Source of the DNA: Candidatus Lambdaproteobacteria bacterium RIFOXYD2_FULL_50_16
Lineage (GTDB): Bacteria; SAR324; XYD2-FULL-50-16
NCBI GenBank assembly: GCA_001783695.1
Contig: MFNE01000024.1
Location: 3,040-66,255 of the forward strand
DNA length: 63,216 nucleotides
Direction: 5' to 3'
The notes below the pieces were generated by a model. That model was not told the origin of the DNA. It saw only the letters and a list, made by a program, of their open reading frames with translations, and searched no databases. A program made the position numbers and the translations under genes. Shown here piece after piece: positions 60,095-63,216 of this stretch (the first letter of the stretch is position 1; every line of letters begins with the position of its first letter).

Positions 60095-61450
60095 TTAGAT
60101 TTCGGTGAGATTGTTGATTATTAGTGGAGTAACGGGATCGGTAATTTTGTATTCTTCAACTTTTTTATTCGAGTAGTCAAGAATCGTACTCCCTTGCTGA
60201 AAACTCAAAATCGCATCCTTGTCATGGATAGTGGCCGTCGAGTCAACGATAAGTCGATAATCTGCCTTACGGTCATCATAATGCTTAGGCTCCGAATATT
60301 CAACTATCCATACAAATTTTGGCAAATTCAATTTGTAAATGTATGCTTTGTAAGCAGTATCAGTCGTTTTCTCTCTAGCATATTTTTTAAGCGCCCTTGA
60401 ACTGGTAAGGAAAACCCGACGGATTAATTTCTTTCCCTTAATGGGCGATTGTTTTTCGATTTGCGGCAAAAGGAGCTCCAGTAGATCGACAGGAGTGATG
60501 TACATTTTGTCGTGCAAAGGAACTAATATTCCCTCTATCTGGTCAATCGAATAGCCGCTGCCTGAATCAGACGTTAGATCTCTGTATGGCAAATAATTAT
60601 CGTCTGAACTCAAGAAGCAGTCGATCAGACTCGATGCGTCTGTAATGCCCGGTGAATTCAATCCTGTAGTTTTTTTGACGAGCCCATGCCCGATAATCAC
60701 CATCGCATGTTCTTTTGCGATGTTAGCAATAACCGGTATCCCAGATTCTACGTAGTGATAAACAATTTGCGGGAAAAGGTCTTTTGATACCTCGGTTTTA
60801 GGAAAAATTTTAGTTGAAAAGCCTATTTCGTTCAAAATATGGGCCATTTGGCCCATGGTCAGCCCTTCGGATGGAATTTTTCGTACCGGCGATTGCGACG
60901 CGCTAACCACTTCTGCCAGATTGCGGTCTGTGTACCAGGGCTGGCGTGAGCTAAAATACCTCATCACACTCCAGGCTGCGACATGAGCGCAGACGGTAAC
61001 ATTAATGTCTTGTTGCATCCAGGGGAAAGCATTTACCGATAACTCTTGCCCAAGAATGTTCACTTTATAGGGGGACAAAACCACATAACCAGGCGAATGT
61101 TTAACCGCTCTTGGAGAAAGATAACTGCGCCCGATGGTATATTTGGGGGTCTGTCTCAGTGTAATAAACCCGAGGTATCCAGCTTTTGGAAGGTCATGGT
61201 CTGAAAACTCAGTCTCAAATAGGTGGACACGAACACAGTCACGGCTTATCTGTTTGTGCCTTTTTGAGAGGTCAGAATAATAAACGGACCTAAAATCCCG
61301 ATCAACATAGGGAAATTCGATTAGTTTATATTTTACCTTGTTGCTCAATCCCTCATCGAGGCGGTCAGCACAAAGGTTAGTTAAAAATTTATCACCTATA
61401 GTTTTTAACAATTGAGAAAAAGAGTCGGTAGAGCCTTTATACTTGATCAT
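60095..61450 (-). CDS. Predicted C39-like (papain-fold) cysteine peptidase
   Basis: A 451-residue protein with no signal peptide. Residues 145-290 carry a papain/C39-like triad: Gln147 and Cys154 in MQQDINVTVCAHVAAW, His248 in AKEHAMVIIGHG, and Asp283/284 in FLSSDDNYLPY. The N-terminal 140 residues and the C-terminal region after 310 are unique to it. The start is set at ATG 61450; an in-frame TTG at 61522 lies in the promoter. Base composition looks more AT-rich than in its neighbours, which suggests transfer. It is followed by a small charged protein. Peptidase activity has not been shown. Confidence 0.7.
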   Translation of the reverse strand: MIKYKGSTDSFSQLLKTIGDKFLTNLCADRLDEGLSNKVKYKLIEFPYVDRDFRSVYYSDLSKRHKQISRDCVRVHLFETEFSDHDLPKAGYLGFITLRQTPKYTIGRSYLSPRAVKHSPGYVVLSPYKVNILGQELSVNAFPWMQQDINVTVCAHVAAWSVMRYFSSRQPWYTDRNLAEVVSASQSPVRKIPSEGLTMGQMAHILNEIGFSTKIFPKTEVSKDLFPQIVYHYVESGIPVIANIAKEHAMVIIGHGLVKKTTGLNSPGITDASSLIDCFLSSDDNYLPYRDLTSDSGSGYSIDQIEGILVPLHDKMYITPVDLLELLLPQIEKQSPIKGKKLIRRVFLTSSRALKKYAREKTTDTAYKAYIYKLNLPKFVWIVEYSEPKHYDDRKADYRLIVDSTATIHDKDAILSFQQGSTILDYSNKKVEEYKITDPVTPLIINNLTEI

Positions 61451-61493
61451 TTCGCTTAAATATAAGGTGAAAGTATTCAAAAAAACTACACGA

Positions 61494-61522
61494 GAGCTAC
61501 TCAGAGTTAAACAATATGTCAA
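61494..61522 (-). promoter_or_regulatory. Candidate promoter of the C39-like cassette
   Basis: On the minus strand TTGACA (61517-61522), 17-base spacer, TAGCTC (61494-61499). The -35 is perfect and the -10 weak. Confidence 0.45.
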
Positions 61523-61547
61523 TAAAAGCTTTTTAATGCCAAGGCTT

Positions 61548-61569
61548 CCCCCGCCATTATCGGCGGGGG
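61548..61569 (-). terminator. GC hairpin downstream of prs
   Basis: CCCCCGCC-ATTATC-GGCGGGGG. It lies just after the prs stop on the minus strand. A short AAAGCTTTT follows further on but not directly, so its strength as a terminator is uncertain. Confidence 0.55.
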
Positions 61570-61575
61570 CTGGCT

Positions 61576-62520
61576 TTAAAACAAAGTCGAAAGCGATTCG
61601 CCGTTGTGGATGTTGGCGATGGCTTTGGCGAAGAGGGGGGCTACCGAAAGCACCTTGATCTTGGGGCAGAGTTTCATTTTGTCGGCCACGGGGATGCTGT
61701 TGGTTACGATCAATTCATCGAGGCTGGAATTATTGATTTTTTCAATTGCGTTGCCACAAAGCACCGGATGGACAATGGCGGCAGTGGTAGATAAGGCACC
61801 ATGTTCTTTTAGAAACGCAGCCGCTTTGATCAAGGTTCCGCCCGAGGCGATTTCGTCGTCGATGATCAAGGCGTTTTTGCCTTTTACGTCGCCAATTAAA
61901 TGGGTGGGGACCACTTCGTCTGTGTTGCCCAAGCGGCGCTTGTCGATAATCGCCATGGGTAGGTTTAGCCGATTGGCAAAACGGCCCAAAGGCTTGGCCT
62001 CGCCGACGTCGGCTGCCACAATAACAAAATTTTCCAGATTTTTTTCCTTAAGAAAATAATCGCAGATCACTTCGGTAGCCATTAACTGATCCACGGGAAC
62101 GTCAAAGAATCCCTGGATTTGAGGGCTGTGAAGTTCCATCGTTAGAAAACGGTCCGCCCCCGCAGTTTGTAGCATACGGGCCATCAACTTAGCGGTGATG
62201 CTGATCCGTGGTTGATCCTTTTTGTCGCTCCTAACATAGGGGAAATAAGGAATCACGGCGGTGACCCGAGCGGCTGAACTATGGCGCAGGGCGTCCAACA
62301 AGATGGTGGTTTCCACGATATGGTCGGACACCGGCGGGCAGCTAGTCTGAATTACAAAGACATCAGCTTCGCGCACGTTGTCTAAGATGCGCACCAACAT
62401 GTTTTCATTAGAAAAGGTGATATTTTCGATGTTGGTTAGATCTTTAGACATCAAGCTACAAACCTCTTCGGCGAAAGCTCGGTGCGACCTTCCAGAGATG
62501 ATCTTAAGTGGACCCTGCAT
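61576..62520 (-). CDS. prs: Ribose-phosphate pyrophosphokinase
   Basis: Makes PRPP from ribose 5-phosphate and ATP for nucleotides, histidine and tryptophan. The 314-residue length is standard. The ATP/ribose region has AVIPYFPYVRSDKKDQPRIS, the flexible catalytic loop starts VVAADVGEAKPLGRFANRL, and the PRPP-binding loop is ALIIDDEIASGGTLIKAA. That loop reads DDEIASGGT in place of the more usual DDMIDTAGT/GGT, a variation seen in one bacterial subgroup. A good promoter precedes it. Confidence 0.95.
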   Translation of the reverse strand: MQGPLKIISGRSHRAFAEEVCSLMSKDLTNIENITFSNENMLVRILDNVREADVFVIQTSCPPVSDHIVETTILLDALRHSSAARVTAVIPYFPYVRSDKKDQPRISITAKLMARMLQTAGADRFLTMELHSPQIQGFFDVPVDQLMATEVICDYFLKEKNLENFVIVAADVGEAKPLGRFANRLNLPMAIIDKRRLGNTDEVVPTHLIGDVKGKNALIIDDEIASGGTLIKAAAFLKEHGALSTTAAIVHPVLCGNAIEKINNSSLDELIVTNSIPVADKMKLCPKIKVLSVAPLFAKAIANIHNGESLSTLF

Positions 62521-62561
62521 GGAATAACTCCAATAGTTGCGGTAAATGAATCGAATGTCCC

Positions 62562-62590
62562 AGCTTAAAAAATGCGGTCCGTTCGGTCAA
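62562..62590 (-). promoter_or_regulatory. Candidate sigma-70 promoter of prs
   Basis: On the minus strand TTGACC (62585-62590), 17-base spacer, TAAGCT (62562-62567). Confidence 0.6.
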
Positions 62591-62623
62591 AGGTGAGAAG
62601 GGAAAAAATGCAAATATTTTTTT

Positions 62624-63216
62624 TCAATCAAAAGAGATCAATCTTAAGGCTTTGGTTTCGTCTATAAAAATAGAGATTTGGTCGCCCATTTCTGTATAAA
62701 TTACATCCGTTCCCGAATCGAAGCTGAGGACGTATCCCTCCCGTTCTGGAGTGATCAAGAGTTCATGCCGCTTCGAGATAACCCCACCCATAAACTTTAA
62801 AGGTCGCTTTAGGTTGGGGAACAAGACCCGAAAACCAAAGGCATCTAGTTCATTAGAAAAGGGAGAACCCCCCGCGTTGGAGTACCATGCGTGACTGCCC
62901 ATTCCGGTGCAGCACAATAAACCAGAGCAGTTAAAATCTTGCGATTGCCCACCTTGGGTGACGATAATATCGCAGGTCCGGTAAGCGATTTGCATCCCGT
63001 AATAGATATCGTTTACCGCGAACCTGGGGATTGGAATGCCATTTACCGAGGCTTGCAGGCGGTTCCAGCGGTCCTCTTGCCAATGGCCCTCTACCAGTTG
63101 GGTCAGTCGCTCCTCAAGGTTGGTGCGATTGACCATGGTTAAGGCACCATAACTTCCTAGCCCGGCGCGGGGCTTGTAGTCCGAATTAAGACCTAAGAGG
63201 GTGGCATGCCCGAAAT
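62624..63216 (-). CDS. NAD kinase-like protein (partial, N-terminus beyond window)
   Basis: About 197 residues are visible and the frame stays open to the right edge, so the start is outside. The visible part fits the ATP-NAD kinase fold: a loop with HATLLGLNSDYKPR (related to the G-x-N-S/T-D loop), VNDIYYG, SGLLCCTGMGSHAWYSNAGG where classical enzymes have SGL-x3-TPTGSTAYxxSAGG, and the C-terminal beta strands (LSFDSGTDVIYTEMGDQISI). The altered TPTGS motif is notable. The G-x-N-S-D pattern resembles NADK-type enzymes of organelles. An internal ATG at 63136 would give a shorter protein and is not favoured. Confidence 0.65.
   Translation of the reverse strand, partial: FGHATLLGLNSDYKPRAGLGSYGALTMVNRTNLEERLTQLVEGHWQEDRWNRLQASVNGIPIPRFAVNDIYYGMQIAYRTCDIIVTQGGQSQDFNCSGLLCCTGMGSHAWYSNAGGSPFSNELDAFGFRVLFPNLKRPLKFMGGVISKRHELLITPEREGYVLSFDSGTDVIYTEMGDQISIFIDETKALRLISFD

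Noticed and set aside
61548-61569. GCCGATAA on the minus strand resembling a FliA -10 box
   Set aside because: It is created by the hairpin CCCCCGCC/GGCGGGGG and has no matching -35 box.
61636-61650. GGGGGCTACCG similar to the REP-like element near 17188
   Set aside because: It lies in the prs coding region without the paired stem and is explained by the codons there.
1-63216. tRNA, rRNA, CRISPR array, integrase or transposase
   Set aside because: Both strands were looked over for the T-arm signature, regular spaced repeats and the common transposase motifs; none was convincing.

Overview
The window reads as a chromosomal segment of a Gram-negative, flagellated, chemotactic bacterium. An outer membrane is implied by LpxC, two heptosyltransferase-type GT9 enzymes, a signal-peptide-bearing beta-barrel porin and lipoproteins. 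Motility is implied by a fliJ/motE-like/fliK/flgD/flgE block, a chemoreceptor and two very good sigma-28 (FliA) promoters. The layout atpZ-atpI-atpB-atpE with a leader peptide on subunit c, an SfsA-DUF123 fusion, a chemoreceptor with a c-type haem motif and an amidase-type TPR protein beside mutS together suggest a deltaproteobacterium-like lineage (Desulfobacterota, SAR324/Lambdaproteobacteria, Bdellovibrionota or similar). The exact group cannot be fixed from sequence reading alone. No rRNA, tRNA, CRISPR array, integrase or transposase was seen.

Layout. 1-6700: mutS with a small upstream gene and an overlapping periplasmic repeat protein, then a B12-dependent ribonucleotide reductase. 7000-10200: an ATP-grasp enzyme and two head-to-head GT9 glycosyltransferases whose start codons overlap. 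10160-13400: a four-gene operon of a metallo-beta-lactamase-fold protein, a secreted protein, a MEMO-like protein and a cyclic-nucleotide-binding protein. 13660-25700: porin, hemL, a NYN nuclease-like gene with REP-like hairpins, lpxC, rhodanese, a TerB-like protein, a large unknown coiled-coil protein, argH, a cupredoxin, a SPOR-like protein and an unknown FliA-promoted membrane protein. 25700-29250: a surface polysaccharide operon (two glycosyltransferases and a MurJ-type flippase). 29300-36800: lexA with its own boxes, pepA, a DUF815 ATPase, a CAP protein, a haem chemoreceptor and two coupled small FliA-promoted genes. 36840-44770: one long minus-strand operon moxR-DUF58-batD-like-batA-crcB-batB-FKBP-SDR-radical SAM. 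44860-54670: a glycosyltransferase, accD, a lysozyme-like lipoprotein, the ATP synthase F0 genes, a diguanylate cyclase, grxD-bolA, sfsA-DUF123 and a DUF4149 protein. 54830-59620: the flagellar hook block. 59700-63216: an AT-richer two-gene cassette (predicted C39-like peptidase plus a small charged protein), prs, and a partial NAD-kinase-like gene.

The most interesting points are the uncharacterised genes tied to motility by FliA promoters (24880 and 36351/36650), the cyclic-nucleotide-type module at 10161-13393 with matching inverted repeats upstream, the radical SAM protein with a CX8CX2C cluster motif in a Bat operon, the haem-type chemoreceptor, and the C39-like cassette between flgE and prs.
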